A stretch of 64,000 nt of DNA, from NCBI RefSeq assembly GCF_043641665.1, contig NC_092189.1, positions 18,574,333 to 18,638,332 on the forward strand, given 5' to 3'. The stretch comes from Enoplosus armatus. Taxonomy: Eukaryota; Chordata; Actinopteri; Centrarchiformes; Enoplosidae. Made by a program: the position numbers and the translations under genes. Each line of letters begins with the position of its first letter. Positions within the stretch are counted from its first letter, which is position 1. Of this stretch, positions 10,476 to 24,184 are shown piece by piece. The notes under the pieces were generated by a model. It made no database searches. It saw nothing but the letters and a program-made list of their open reading frames with translations, and was not told where the DNA came from.

Positions 10476-13400
10476 CCAGGGTTTTTGGTTCGACACACAC
10501 TGGAGACTAAAAATCAGGATATAGATATAGATTTAGACAATTCTTACTTTATTCTGTCTCTTGTGAGTCCCCCAAATTTATGGAAGTTCAGTACTAAATC
10601 ACTGGAGTATACCTTTAAGATAATTTAGTTTAAATTCAGTCAGTGATGAATACTTCCCAGAAGTATTAAGACATTTTTCTTTGCAAAGAAACATAGACTT
10701 ATTAGAGTATAACTCGATAACTAATTTCTATGAGAGGTTTCTGTGATTCTACCCTATCTTTAAAACATTGCAACGACTATTGAGGGTACTGTCCGCAGAA
10801 ATACCCCTTCTAGGGTGGAATTCTCATTGGCCACATACCAAATTAAAAAAAGATTTGGTTGCATTCAAAATGTCTTCCATTTGTAAAGTAAAAACCTGGA
10901 GTATATACCATCATCTTAATTCAGCATACTGAATCGGCTTACAGTTGAAAAAAAGCGTCATGCAAATCCCCCTCGCTTCAGAGACAATGACAACTATAGA
11001 ACAAGAGGCAGCTCAACAGATTTCATTATTTTCAGATTCAAGAGTTCAAAGTGCAAAAATGCCTTTTTATACATATACAGAACTGAGGGGAAATGCACAA
11101 ATAACTAACAAAATGAACCTAAACTTATGTCTCTACTGGCTGTTTTAAGTATGTTTAAGTGTTAAAAAATAAGAGTACTCTATCTTTTAGGGTTCACAAT
11201 GAAAATACTGTACAGTCGTAATAATCTGTGGTGCATGGAGTAAAACCCCATGCTGTACATATTGAGCCTCAGACATTAACCTTTACACTCCAGGAATTTA
11301 ACTGTTGGTCAAAAACAGTGATTTCTAATGATTGTGCAGCATCAGGTTTAGTGCTCCTCTCAAGTGTCTTTGTATCTATGGCAACATGGGAATGAAAGCT
11401 CTTAATGTCCAACAGTGGTCTACCTAAACCTACCAGTCTACCTAAACCTACCACACAGGCGTAACAGATTTACAATAAGTATAGATTAACAATAAATAAC
11501 CATGCACCCATTCAATTCTTTTCATTTCAACAGACCAAACTGTTCTACTTTCCTTTTCAGTCCCCTCATCCTCTTATTCACCTCAACTTACTCTCCTTTT
11601 AGATCAAACAGGATCAAAGTAAAGAGGTTAGGGGAGGGGGTCTTTAAGTGGAGATAAGATGGGAGTGTTTGATTTCGACCACAGCTAGAGGTCTGACTGT
11701 CAGGTTATGGATAGATGGCTTTAACAAGATGAAACCACCAAGCAGGAGAAATGTACCTCCTCCAGTGGCATCATATGGCCTTGGTTAGAGATAAGGGCCG
11801 TTTTAAATGTATTGTGGAGATGTCTATAGATAGATCTTAAAGGGCTGCTGTTGAGGGAAAATAACATGTAACTGCAGTTTGTGGGGGTTTTTTGCCTTTC
11901 ATTGAAACATACATATATATATAGTCATCAAACATTGTAGAGATAATGTGATGGTCATAGATGATGTACATGTGGTTGTGATTCAGGTGTGAGATTCAGA
12001 ACAACTTAAAGATTCATATTTTATATTGAAAGGTTTCCAAAAGCTTTTACATCTTTCTCAGTTGTTAAAACACCACCAACACATGCACACACATACAATC
12101 CACACACACTTGGCATCATGTGGTGCTTGTTAAAGACGGGTCTTTTTAAAAGGTGTTTTTTACCTACTAAACTACTAAAAATACATTTACAATGCAGCAG
12201 GTTATTGTTTGGTTATCTGTGCCGTGGGAGGGCAGCCACAGGATAAGATCTTTTCTGTTGATGTTTGCAGGGACAGAGTGTAAGGGATAGCTTTTCCATG
12301 TCCAAACATATATCAGGGAAGCACAGGGAAAGTAATAGTGTTTATGTGTGTAAAATACTGCTTACATATAAGTCAGCAAGATAGAAATGTCTGATAATGT
12401 GTGGATTGGTAGCCATAGAAGAGTATCCTGTTTTTTTCTGAATCAGCATTAGTACGCTGATACCTGAACTGTGCTCATATAGTCACGATGAAAATAACTA
12501 AATGCCTTAAAGTAAATCAAATTAATTATAAATATACTAAACCTTCCATTCAGTTTTATATCAATATCCAGTTACCTTCACTTACACAAAAACTGTGTAT
12601 TGTATCTTGTATCTCTAATGATTACGTCTTCATGTTCTAGTTAAACTACCATAAAGTGAGATTCCATCCACCTGTTTCCATGGACATTTATTCCTTTAAG
12701 GCCATGCTGATTACAGCTCAGATTTAATGGTCACTAGAACTGTATTTTGGCACCCTCTGTTGAAATACAGCTGGTCTGTCATTGGTTTTGTCTGCATGGT
12801 CATTTGATCATTTCTCACTCTAAAATGTATTGTCTAACTTTGTCATACAAGGAGTAAAAACATTTTATATTTAAACATGAGTCTGATATGTACAGTTGTA
12901 TGTTTTATCTAAAAGTCAATGTCTCCATGGTGTGGGTGAATATATTTAAATAAACTGAAGATGAAAGATTAGGACATATAACGTAAAATCCTTTTACATC
13001 ACCTTGCAATAGTGTGGGAAAAACAGCATCTAAGCAAAAACTCATTATTTCCTTGTTTCATGTGTGGCAAAAACCACCGGGTAGGAACATATTATTTTGT
13101 TTTGTGTATAATGGAAAGCGCATGTAGAAACCAATGTGGAAAATTCATATTCTTGCAAACAAACTCCAGAGCAATGCGTGTTATCACTGCGGCTGCATGG
13201 AAGTGATAGCAGACATTTGTTTTCTCCTCCATAAAAAAACTGAGAGCCATGTTTACAGACAGCATGTAGGACATGAAATGTAAACAGAGAGACGGCGCAG
13301 GAAGAAGCAATGTGGCGGCACGTTTAATTAAATGCAGCCACGGGAGATGAACATAAGACACCATGAGACCGAGTGGGATGTTGTAGCATGTCTTTATGAT

Positions 13401-13980
13401 CAGATCTGCAAAGTCAAAATGACAGTGTGGTAGTATAGTAGGATAAGATGCTTTAACCCTTATTTCACCAAACATGGTTGCTAAAAACAGATGCTTAATT
13501 TTGAAGGACTGAGATACATAAAGCCTTTTAGCATTTCTTGATTTGTATGACTTTCATTGCCTTATGATGTGCAAAAACAGCAAGTGTCAAAGTCTAGATG
13601 CATAACAGTTGGACTTTGTTTACTAAGCTGTTGTTTCTAAGCCTTGTGTGGTCCCACTCTATAATCTTTATTAACAGACGTCATTGAAAAGACAAGTGTA
13701 ACTCAGCTCCTAAATGCATCAAATCAACAGTTTGTTGTTGAACTCACTCCTTTGTGTCAGGTATGCTTCTAGTTAGCAGCCAACAAGAGTGTCAGATCAT
13801 AATCAACACGACACCTGCTGGGACTACCCAGAAGCCCCTGCTCATATGGGCCACATTACCGGTCTCTCTAATTGGCTGGCTCCCCTGTGAGAGCTAAAAC
13901 CTCTGCGCTGTGATTGGTGGAGCTACATTATTTTAGCCTGCTGGGTTTGTGAGTGTGAAACCGCAAATCTGTGAAAACGT
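10476..13980. other. Intergenic, no gene seen
   Basis: This is AT-rich sequence without microsatellites longer than about 10 units. An 18-bp unit (GTCTACCTAAACCTACCA) is repeated twice in tandem at 11418-11453. Two CCAAT boxes in ATTGG orientation, 42 bp apart, are at 13871 and 13913. The short frames here have no coding features that I recognise. Confidence 0.5.
11418..11453. repeat. Tandem duplication of an 18-bp unit
   Basis: GTCTACCTAAACCTACCA occurs twice head to tail without mismatch. Confidence 0.85.
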
Positions 13981-14018
13981 GAAGTGTAGTATGGCTTCTA
14001 TGTACTTATGTGCCCATA

Positions 14019-14042
14019 TGTGTGTGTGTGTGTGTGTGTGTA
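14019..14042. repeat. (TG)12 microsatellite
   Basis: This is a perfect TG run. Further short CA/TG runs occur at 14529-14548 and 14691-14704. Confidence 0.9.
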
Positions 14043-15604
14043 TGGAAATGTAGGATAGACATGATCAAATTGCCTCAGAGTACTGCAGAAATCTTTATAT
14101 GCTGTTGTTGTTTTGGAGGAGCATTTCACTTTTTTCCTTCATGGAAAATGGGAAAAGATGGCATCATGCAGGAAAAACATTCTTCATATTCTAATAAATT
14201 AACTCTTGGCCACTTCCTTAAGGCTGCAGCTAGAAGCTTGTGTGTTCATAAAATGCAAAATGTTGCTACATCATTTGTTTTCAGAACAATTTTGCACCCC
14301 GGGATGAGGTCTGTGTAGTGTTCTCTGTAATTTAGCCGCTCTGCCAGCCTCCTCAGTCAATCCCATGATCCTCAGGGAAACATTCTCTTTAGCCCTCAAA
14401 CAATACCAAGCCCTTCTGGTACATATTTTACAACCAAATGGTGTCATGTGCATGCAACAATGCCAGAACACGTTGTGCAGGAAAAAAAATTAAGAAATAT
14501 ATATGCATGTTATGCATGTGTACACGCATACACACACACACACACACATGCACACAAAGACAAACACACAATAAAAGTCAATAAAAGTGTTTTAGGATGC
14601 TCAGGAGAGCAGTGTTTTAAGACTTTCTTCCTGCTTTCACTCCTGGATACCCAACACTTAGGATTTCAATTACTATCATTCTGCTGCGTGTGTGTGTGTG
14701 TGTGCGCGCTTTTCAGTGTGTGTGCACCGGTCCTCCATCTGTGCATGTGAGTCTCGAGCACAATTAACGACCTCTGTTCTCTAGTAGCCGGCAGCCAAGG
14801 TGGAATGGTTCGAGTTAGGAGGAGAAATGGCGTGAAAAGAAAGCTAAAAAAAGAAAAAGAAAAAAAGAAACACTAAATGCACTCTGGCTCCATGGCAGTC
14901 TCCTGTGACAGCAAAGGCTGAAGCTCTTGTAAGCCTCATTTCCACCCGGCTTACTCACTGAATTTAATGTAACACTTGTGGAATAAAGTGATTTTTTTCC
15001 CCCCTCACCTACTTGAACTTTGCTTAACTGAACAGAAAAATAACAGAAGGCTATGTGGCTCTTGTTATTATAGATGCAGCATCTTGTGTGAAATACAACA
15101 CAACATGGTGCTATGTCAGACTCAGCAAAGAGAGGTTTTGAGGCAGTAAAGGGAAGAAAGGCTGGGGACTGTGTGATTATCATGTCAGCCAAGGACCAAA
15201 GCAATCTATGATCCAGAAAAAAGTTTGTTTGATTAAGTGACTATCAATCAGGAGAGATCAGCTATTCCAAATAAAATCTTGCTTTCAGTTGCTGCTCGGA
15301 CTCTTAACCCACATCCGAATGCCTCTAAACGCTGCCTGCAAAACGTGACCTTGAACTGAGTTTACTGCAGTGGAAGCACAGTCAGACTCCAACCACAGCC
15401 AGTGTACTACTGCACACTGAGTTAATCACACTTTCTATTAACTTTTATTAGTTACACACATGTAATGGAATTTAATTGAGTAGAATGTACAGAGTTTAAG
15501 GCAATTTTTTTAAAGGCTTTTTCTGCTTTGGATAGTGTCCATTGTGGGCTGGTACCAATGTCAGACCAATGTGGTGGAGAAAAAAAAACATGAATGGAGC
15601 TACA

Positions 15605-15630
15605 GACACACACACACACACACACACACA
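15605..15630. repeat. (CA)13 microsatellite
   Basis: This is a perfect CA run. Confidence 0.9.
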
Positions 15631-16760
15631 GTTTAACTCTTAATATTACCTAGTGTAAGAACCATTATTTGACACATTTCTTATTACCTTATTATTCCTC
15701 CCTGTGAGCTTACCGAGAGAGAATTACAGTTTGATATAATTTTATTTCCATCTGATAATTAGATGTTTCTGATTGGAAATTGCATGTATTACCACTAAGA
15801 CTGAAATTCACCACTTCCCACAAGAAAAATGAATATTACTTTGTAAAAGCAATCCCATGCATTGTACTACAAGTACTATAGTGCAAATATATATGAGCGA
15901 AAGGTGGTGAGCTTTTACTGCCATTTACACTGTAGGAAGAATGTTGACCCCCCACGGCATCTGATAAATCCAGTAACCAGCAAACGATCGACCTGTAAGC
16001 TCAAGGGCCCGATACTTTATCTTAAATTGTTACAGTCCTTCCAAGTGAGCAGACAGGTCTTTAAAGGCATGATTCCTGAGGTTGTTCTTTCTATGCCAGG
16101 ACATCAAGGCGAAGAATATAGAGAAATTTAAAGAGGACAAGGAACAGAGCGGGAGAACGAGGGAAGAAGTCTTTTAAGGTTAAAGGAAAGATTAATGAGG
16201 AGGCGAGAACAAAACAGAAACAGAGAGAGGATGTATAATATGAGTACAATGTGGAGGGAGACCACTATTTCTGTGAGTCTGTAATTGTGAAATTAGTCTC
16301 AATCATAACACGCATACATTCACATTAGCCAGGACACACACATGTTTAGTCTCTGCAGTTACAAGGAATCAGGAATGTAACAGTAGATTACCAGCCAGAC
16401 AGAGGAAACACACATTCAATCTCAAACCCACATTTTCATATCATAAAGCCCCGTTCAGATATTTTGTGAATTTAAAAAAAACCTAGACTGTTATATCTCA
16501 TCGTTTAAGACTTATTTTCAAGATATGACCAGAAAGGTCAGCTATATAGAGTCACATCACTGCGTATCCACACCTGTTCACCGCTTTCCTTGCCTGTACT
16601 TATTTAATTATGTGCCTACATTACTTTTTCCAGCTCTTGCTTTATTGAAAATGGGTCAATGCACATTGTGGCTGGATTATATCAGTGCAAGAAAATCAGA
16701 TCACTTCCAAATTGGGTGTGGAGTGAACCATGTTTGGGGAAAAGTAAGGCTATCTATCTC

Positions 16761-16926
16761 TGTCTCCCTAGACCCTCATCAGTGGATGTTTCCTAAAGAA
16801 TCAGCCTTTGTTTAAACACTGAGGAGGACCAACTGGACGGTGCTAAACAGCCTCGAGGCATGAATGAAACTACTCAGGATGTAATGACACTAAATAGCAC
16901 ATTTTCCGAGTCTTTGTTAGTAATCC
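16761..16926 (+). repeat. Copy A of a diverged tandem duplicate
   Basis: The segment shares a collinear series of blocks with 18317-18482. These are the CCCTRGACCC start, CAG(T)GGA, TTCCTA then AATCAGCC, TTGTTTAAACA, TGAATGAAAC, TAATGACACT, GCACA/ACACA and AGTCTTT. Both copies have a pyrimidine run before the first block. In copy A the run ends in a good acceptor (CTCTGTCTCCCTAG). The frame DPHQWMFPKESAFV* closes at GTTTAA. It may be a duplicated non-coding element or a pair of alternative exons; see findings. Confidence 0.6.
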
Positions 16927-16929
16927 ATT

Positions 16930-18020
16930 GTGCATCCTGACAGTTGCTAACAGGGTTTGTTTTGAAAACACTTGATGTTACATTTAAAGAGGCTCCAAGA
17001 CCAAAGATTTCAGAGTCATTCAGCTGCCAGACTCTAACCTTTTAATGCAAGAAATAACAAAAGCAATACTATCTTTTTCTCATTGCTAGAATTTTCTTAT
17101 TGTTCATTTTCTGGGACTAACAAGCTCACATCACAGCTCATGGATGTTCTTACATCTTCCAATTATAAGGGTTTTTAAAAGGATGGAGTCACTTCTTACA
17201 GCTACTTTACTGTGTAAGGCAGACAAATATTGCCTGAAAAGTCTCTGTAAAGTTCATAACTTACCTAAGTCTTGTAAACCAGTGGAACGTCTAAAACCAT
17301 GGTACTCTATACTTTGTAATGTATGTGTGATTTGTAGATATAGGGATAAAAACGCCTGCATGGTCTTTTAACTATTTGGGATAACAGTAGTTCAAGATCA
17401 TATACTTATTTCCAACTTTCCTTTAAAAAGAAAGCACTTACACAAAGATTTGTTTTACTATACAACCCTGTGTCCTAAGAATTACATTCACATACAACTA
17501 ATACCAATTATCAAATACGTTTTGTCAGACATGAAATGAGATCAGTACATTTTTTCTCCGCTCCTATGATGATTTTATATTTAGGCAGCTCATAGCACTT
17601 GGTTGAGGTCAGGTAAATATTGCAATCTTGCTTGAATATATTGAAGCACAATATAGGATCTCTCCCTTACTTTAACAAAGGCATTTAGTAACTTAAACCT
17701 ACGTTACAACATAATTTCGCTCTCTGGTGTCCTGAGCTTTGTAAATCCTCCATCCGCTTCAACTCGACCCTACAACTTCTGTGTAGTATAAACATGTTAC
17801 ACGTCCTGAATTGGGGGGAAAAAAAAGAAGCAGGCAGCAATTATATTTCCTCCAAAACGTATTTGGTCAAGCACATAAGTAAGGCCCAGTCGTGCTATTT
17901 GCCATCGAGCAGCTTCACAGAAACAATCAGGAGTTGTGCACATCAACACGTGGATAACAGTTGTTGAGTATTTCTAAATTCTGTATTGAGCCCTTGATGG
18001 CTGGCGTCCAGAGGGACCAG
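16930..18020. other. Sequence between the two duplicate copies, no gene seen
   Basis: This is AT-rich unique sequence. There is no recognisable repeat and no open frame of coding quality. Confidence 0.4.
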
Positions 18021-18109
18021 ATTCATTCATGCTGAAACTGATTGGAAAAGAGAGGAGTAATTTGCTCCAATCAGACCATGTGTTGTTACAACAACCTCCT
18101 GTTCTCCTA

Positions 18110-18310
18110 TGTCATTCACAATCTTTTACTTTTTCTCTCCTTCTATCCATCTCTCTTCACTTTTCTTTTTCCTTTTTCCTCTTGCTGTCCGAGAGACATG
18201 GAGCCACATCAGCGTCTCTCTCCCATCCTCGATCTTCCCTCTGTTTTCCTCCCTCGTTTAATCCTATCTCTGTCGTCATTATTCTGTTTCTCTGTCCACA
18301 AGCTTGCATC
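18110..18310. repeat. Polypyrimidine-rich tract
   Basis: TCTCTCCTTCTATCCATCTC and TTTTCCTTTTTCCTCTTGC-like runs dominate the + strand for about 200 bp, just upstream of duplicate copy B. Confidence 0.7.
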
Positions 18311-18316
18311 TTTCCC

Positions 18317-18482
18317 GTCTCTTTCCCTGGACCCCATTCAGTTGACGATTCCTAGAAAATCAGCCATTGTTTAAACAGGCTGTCTTACTGGTGCTTCACA
18401 GCTTGGGGGTTTGAATGAAACCGCTGACCACATAATGACACTGCAGAACACAATCTTCAACTTAAGTCTTTACTATAAATTC
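18317..18482 (+). repeat. Copy B of a diverged tandem duplicate
   Basis: It is homologous to 16761-16926 in the same orientation, about 1.56 kb away. The corresponding frame is DPIQLTIPRKSAIV*, closing at the same GTTTAA. Similarity runs about 100 bp beyond the stop. The AG of copy A's acceptor is GG here. The preceding 200 bp is strongly pyrimidine-rich. Confidence 0.6.
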
Positions 18483-18519
18483 ACTTAAAGAGTACCTGAC
18501 ATGTATTTAGCGTTTGCAG

Positions 18520-21500
18520 ACCCTATCTCTTGCTGCCTGTCTGTGTCAGTGCCTTTCTCTGCCCTTCTCTCTTTCACTCTGTCTCTCGCTGTCTTGCCAA
18601 AAAAAACATTGCTGGAAACACTGTTTTGTAAAAAGCTATTTGTTTGTCTTTCTCTGCGCCATCTCTCTCTTTAGATGATTTATTTGACTGCGTTGCGGCG
18701 CTCAGCTCCAGTTTCAGGCGTTTCGGCCAACGTAAACCCTGTCACAACTCTGAATTCCTGACTCGGCTACAGCTTCCAGGCAGAGCTACAGTGGATCAGC
18801 GCTGGATAAATACACGAGATAAGCCACGCCAGAGCCGTGCATAGCACACGAGTTAGGCAAAGAACTCCTCACCACAGATGATAATGCACAGCGGGATGCT
18901 TCATCTGACAGCGGACTGGGATGGATAACTTGAGGTGGAGCCACAGTCAGTGGTTCATTCTGTATGCCACTCTGCCATTTACAGAGCAATATCTATCTGA
19001 ACTTAGCTAACATTAGCTACAGTTAGCAACAATAAGCTACTGGTCATAGCAGACCAAGTAAGGTTGTAGCTGAGTATAATGAGCCAGAGCCAAATTAGCC
19101 AGTCAGCCAGAGAAATCTGATCATTCAAAAGCAGAAATAGTTGTGGCTACACAGAATAACACCACCGTCTAATGTGATGGATCACAACATTTTAAAATCA
19201 TATTTCATTTTTCACACTTTAGCCACTCCCTTGCATGAACCACGGCTGTGGATATTTTGCAAAAGAGCAAAACCACATGTAAGTTATTGCATAACCACTT
19301 TCACAGAGTGTGAGAGTTTACGCTACAATGAATTAGACAGTCACAGTTTGTTGCTCAGATAGCTGGCAGACACTGAGGAACAGGGATCACTGTGTCACGC
19401 AGCATCAAAGTTTCAGTGCTCACTTTCTGCTGAACAACCAACAAGATGAAGTGGTGAGAGAGAGAGATGTCAGCTGGACCGGGAAGGCAGCTGACTAACA
19501 AGTAAATCCCCTCAATTTGCTAAACTAGCTAACCTGACAAATATTACATCAATATAAATACTATGTCATGATGGCCTATTATTTATCCTACAGACCACAC
19601 ATGTTGGGTAAGTGCATTTACTTTTATGTTAGCTTGTACCTTTTTTTGTATTATCCACTTCAGCAGTAAGTGTCTTGTTATTTACTGCTAGGCCCGTACA
19701 CAAACATAGTTAGCTTGTTGTGCCAAAGTATTTATTTTGAGTCCTGCTTTGGTTACCCATTGCCCTTTATTAAATTAGACAGACCCTGTCATAAGTTCAC
19801 CATACTATTATTTTTGTGGTGTTACCGCTGCTCATAGTGATGCAAGGCAGCTTGGGTAACTGACACTCAATTTCAGGATCCTGGTCTGCTCCAGTACAGC
19901 AGTTCAGAACATGTCATTCATATTGAATGCACACAGCTCAAGCTGCTCTGGAATACATAGGTATTGTTGTCTATCACCTTGTCATTCAGGACACAATTGT
20001 GTTGCTATGGAAGCTGTTGAAAGTTATTATATGTCATGGCAGGTTGTCATATGTCATTTGTGATTGATTGCCAAGCTTCAAGGACCTTATCTAATATGAG
20101 CAGGTCTGAGGGCAGATGCCAGGAGATCCAAGAGGACGGGAGAGTAGAGTTGTGGAGGCATGAGAGTGACGTGCCGCAGATGATAGCAGAGAGCAACTTT
20201 TCATCGAGACCGTGACGGATAACGAAACCTCATCCCTGAAGTGTTATGGTTTAGTCTCTGTCTGTCTGTCTGTTAACCAAAATGAACTGAAACCAACGGC
20301 GAGGTCAGTCGGTTGGAAACGGGCCCGGCTCCAACCGTCCAGTCGAGTGAGTGACCTTGTGGGGGGACGAGTGGAACGACCATGGAAAGCGAGTTAAGGG
20401 TTCAGGCAAGGCCCACATCCTTTCTTGTTGCTGGCAATCAAGGAATTCAGATGGTGTTGTGGCCTGTTAGTAGCTGGTACAGCTGAAAGGCTTGCTGCTA
20501 ATTAAATCCAATAGACCTAAAACAAATCATTTTACTAGCACTACCTCTACCGTGACATTAAATACCTCTCATAAATGTGATCAGTTCTGTTTCTACTAAG
20601 AATGTTAATTAAAAGATTTTTTGTGAGACATTTTTCTTAATTCTATCACAGTAGGATGAATATGATATAGTTCTCCTATCAAACTCTATCATATTAATCC
20701 ATCATGTTCAATAGATAAAACAAGGGAACTGAATGTGGTCCTGGCCCACATCCATAATAACGCATAAGAAACTCAAAGCGTGTACAAATATGCCTGTGGT
20801 GGATCCATTCAATTTTCTTTTCAGGCCTGGAATTTGCAGCTTTCTGTTTGTCCTATGAGTCAGATCTGCCTGACCCTAATGTGAACTAAGGCCCTGGGCT
20901 GGTCTAAAGCTCCCCAAACACCTCAGAGCGCCTCAATCAGGGGTCGGGCAAACCTGTGAAGCCATTTCTACACCAGCGAAACAAGGATTAGCAGGGAAGC
21001 AGCAACCAGGGTGTGCATCCATGTATGTGAGTGTGCATGCCTGCTGTGTTTTGAATTGAAAGCATGCATGCATATCTGATGCATACCTGACTTGGGGATG
21101 TGTATGCATTTGTGATTGAGTGTGTGTGTGTGTGTGTGCCCACTAACTGTGCTGGGTCTGAGCCGGGCTGTAAGGCCTGAAAGCACCCGCTCTGTGTTTT
21201 CCTACCAGTGTTTGATCAAGCTGACAGGAGACCATTGTTTAGGGCTGGCTGGTTAAATCTTTGTGACCGAGTGCTGCTTGGCAGAGAAATTGCATTTCTG
21301 AGAGTTAGATACACAAATGATGGCTTAGATCAGGTCTTTCAACATTTTTCATTCCACGACCAGAGCAAGTCACTGACCCAGTTAGCCAGGATAACAATAA
21401 TAACACCGCTTTTGTTATTCAGGGACCTACACCAAAGCAGTTCTAGTGATGTCTAAGACATATTTCAGGTCTTCAGGAATAATATAAGAAACCAGGATTG

Positions 21501-24180
21501 CTCTATAATAATAATAGAGCCTATTTATAGATTATAACTCTTTTTAGGTAATGTGCTTCTAATAATTAGGGGGCATACAAGTCAATTCACTAACTGTAGC
21601 TAAAATGAGTGCAGATAAAACATTTACAGTCAGTAAAATGGCCCTCAGAAGTATTTATTTACTTTTTACACGCGTAAAACGTGGATCCCTGCTTTCTTTT
21701 CTCTGTTGATTGATATAGTTAAGATGATTATTTCTATATATTTCTTTATGGGTTTGAACTTGGGATCACCTTGATCTTATCTATACTGTACAGTATGTCT
21801 TCAAGATCAATATCAATCAGTAAAAGCATACATAAAATAAGAAGAAACCATCAGTAGCAGGCTGCAGGGTATCACAGTATTAGCACAGAATATTTGGGGG
21901 AGGGGGGGCTCATTTTAAACTGGAACTATGAACACTGTAGCCTCTATTTTTTGACAAGTATGCTTTGTCCTTACAGCATCCTTACACAGTTTCAAAAAGG
22001 TTTATGCAGCTCACTGCATGGTCCTGTGTTGGCCACTAAACCGTCACATGGCATCAGCTTGGAGCTATAAAGCCACACCAGTGCAGCTGACAGCGGAGGA
22101 CAGCATCAGTGATTGTCTTTTCGTAAATGTTCCCATCCAGAGTCTTGATATTCAAATAAAATGCCTGTTTTCCTGTTTCATGTATGTAGGGTTCCTACAC
22201 GTGTTTGATACCAACGGAAATGTCTAACCACAGGATTCTGTGTGAGCAAAGTATTCCCCAAAGGGTTGCAATGAAGCATCCATGATGGTCCTCACAACTG
22301 TCTTCTGAAAGTTATAGTGCCACCCAGTGTGGTAAAACACTGACTGTCACGTGCTGAAAAGCCACATAATTTATGTAGAGCTCCAGAAATTCTCATGGGA
22401 GCCGTCTTAGAGTTGTTCATTTTCTTCCAAGGGACATCTCCCAGCCCGCCTTGGTTTAGTGCGGTTCAGAGTCGGAGCTCTCCCAGGGAAGTCCAGACTT
22501 TTGGGATTTAGCCAAAGAATATGTCTGTGTGAAGCACTACAAAGGCCAGAGTCGAGAGCGGGTTAAAAGGGTTCAGAAATGTTGTTGACCCAGACAGATT
22601 TTCAGTGTGAAAAGGGTTGTTTCTGATAAAATAAAACAGAGACAAATTGTATCACTTGAAAACAAATAACACATTAGCGTGCATGTGTCTGCACGCACAC
22701 ACAGATTGCACAATAGTAGGATCCCCCCAGTCTGACAGTGTAATTATCTCTCTGTCTCTGGTGTTTAAAGCCAGCATGGCCCACACTGCAGAAACCACTT
22801 CCCCTCTGCCACAATGGACAGAAGCACAGAGGAGATAAAGACAGACTGGAAATACCTCAGGGGTCTCCGTTTCTTTCCCCGTTTTTCTATCTGTTGAATA
22901 TCTGTCAGTAGTGGATTGAAAACCAAAAAGCAGCCTAAATATAGATGAAAAAACATATTTTTGCGATCATCTGCTTCCAAAGATGTAGTGATTTTTGACA
23001 TTGTGGCCTGCACATAAATGAAGACCATGTGGAGAGCTCAGGAGCAGAGGACGAGGAGGAAGAGAGGATGGATGTAGCAGCCAAAAATGCTGAATTGTCA
23101 TCCATCTGCCCTCGCCCCATGCCACCAGACACCAGACGAGCTGACAAAGACGACCAACCCCAGCAGAGATGAGTCAGTGCTGGGGTGGAAACATCGGAGC
23201 GTTTCTTTTTAACCTTTATTTATTCAGGGAAGGCTTGCTGAACATGCAACATCTTTTCCAGCTCTGTATCGCACACCCACAATCAGTGTCCTCTTCTTCA
23301 AGCGACTATTCAGCTCTACTGCAGCTGTGGGGGGTTACCTGCCCCGCTCATCTCAATATCATAGCGTTTAAAGAAGTGAGAGCATTACTCATTCTTTCCT
23401 GAACCAGATTTCCACGGCGAGTATTCTGCAGGGATTCAGGCAGGCGTTCGTCCAGCTACAAACCACATGGGTAGGCTTTACTGTGCAAGAACAATGGCGT
23501 TAAGTTGGTTCTCATAAAGTATATTAAAAAGGTGCTACTTGTAACTTTTTTTGTCTTAAAATTAAGACCACGTTTCCTATAAACCCTGTTGCTTCCTGTG
23601 GCATGTGAATGTGTTTTGAAAAGCAAGAAGAAGGACAAGAGCCAGTAACAGTCCTTGATAGCAGCTCCAAGAGGTTTTAACTGTCATTGTGAATAATGGC
23701 AGTGGTGTGATTCATGCACAGTAAAACTATTCCTATTTTATGCCTTGCAGTTATTTCCCTTCGGGTGTGAGGAAACCCAACAGTTTCACAGCAAAATTCT
23801 ACTTAAAGGCAAACCATGCAAAACAGTGTAGAAAAGATGATACAGGCTGATTCCAAAGATGGCATTGTTTGTAAAACTGTACCGGATTAACAACTAATAC
23901 ATTATAAATCATTAAAAAAAAACATATTTATTAATGACAAATTACTTTAACACACATCTCTAAGACTCTCTTTAAAAGATTTCACACAACCTGGATCCTA
24001 TTGTCATCATTTTGGCCATCATATATGAAGCACTGAGGTAGTTCAAGCAGGATCAGAGGTCATTTAAAATCACATGTTCCATATGCCGTCCAATCATTAG
24101 TGCCTTCATTCTGGTTACACTAAACATCACGCTGCCCCTTCGATGCTCCAGCACTACCTGCTGCATGCAGAGTTTTTAGG
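18520..24180. other. Intergenic, no gene seen
   Basis: The content is mixed. A CT-rich stretch lies at 18530-18675. A CpG-richer stretch at 18690-18850 grades into GTTAGCTAACATTAGCTAC-like wording (18998-19040) that resembles decayed dispersed repeat. A CpG-rich hairpin is at 20310-20337, a short TG run at 21119-21138, and a possible minus-strand CTCF-like string (TGCCACCCAGTGTGG) near 22318. The short ORFs have no supporting features. Confidence 0.45.
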
Positions 24181-24184
24181 GATG

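Noticed and set aside
18042..18374. 110-codon + frame with a hydrophobic Ser/Leu/Phe run
   Set aside because: The run is the polypyrimidine tract. Only its last 20 codons fall in the interesting duplicate.
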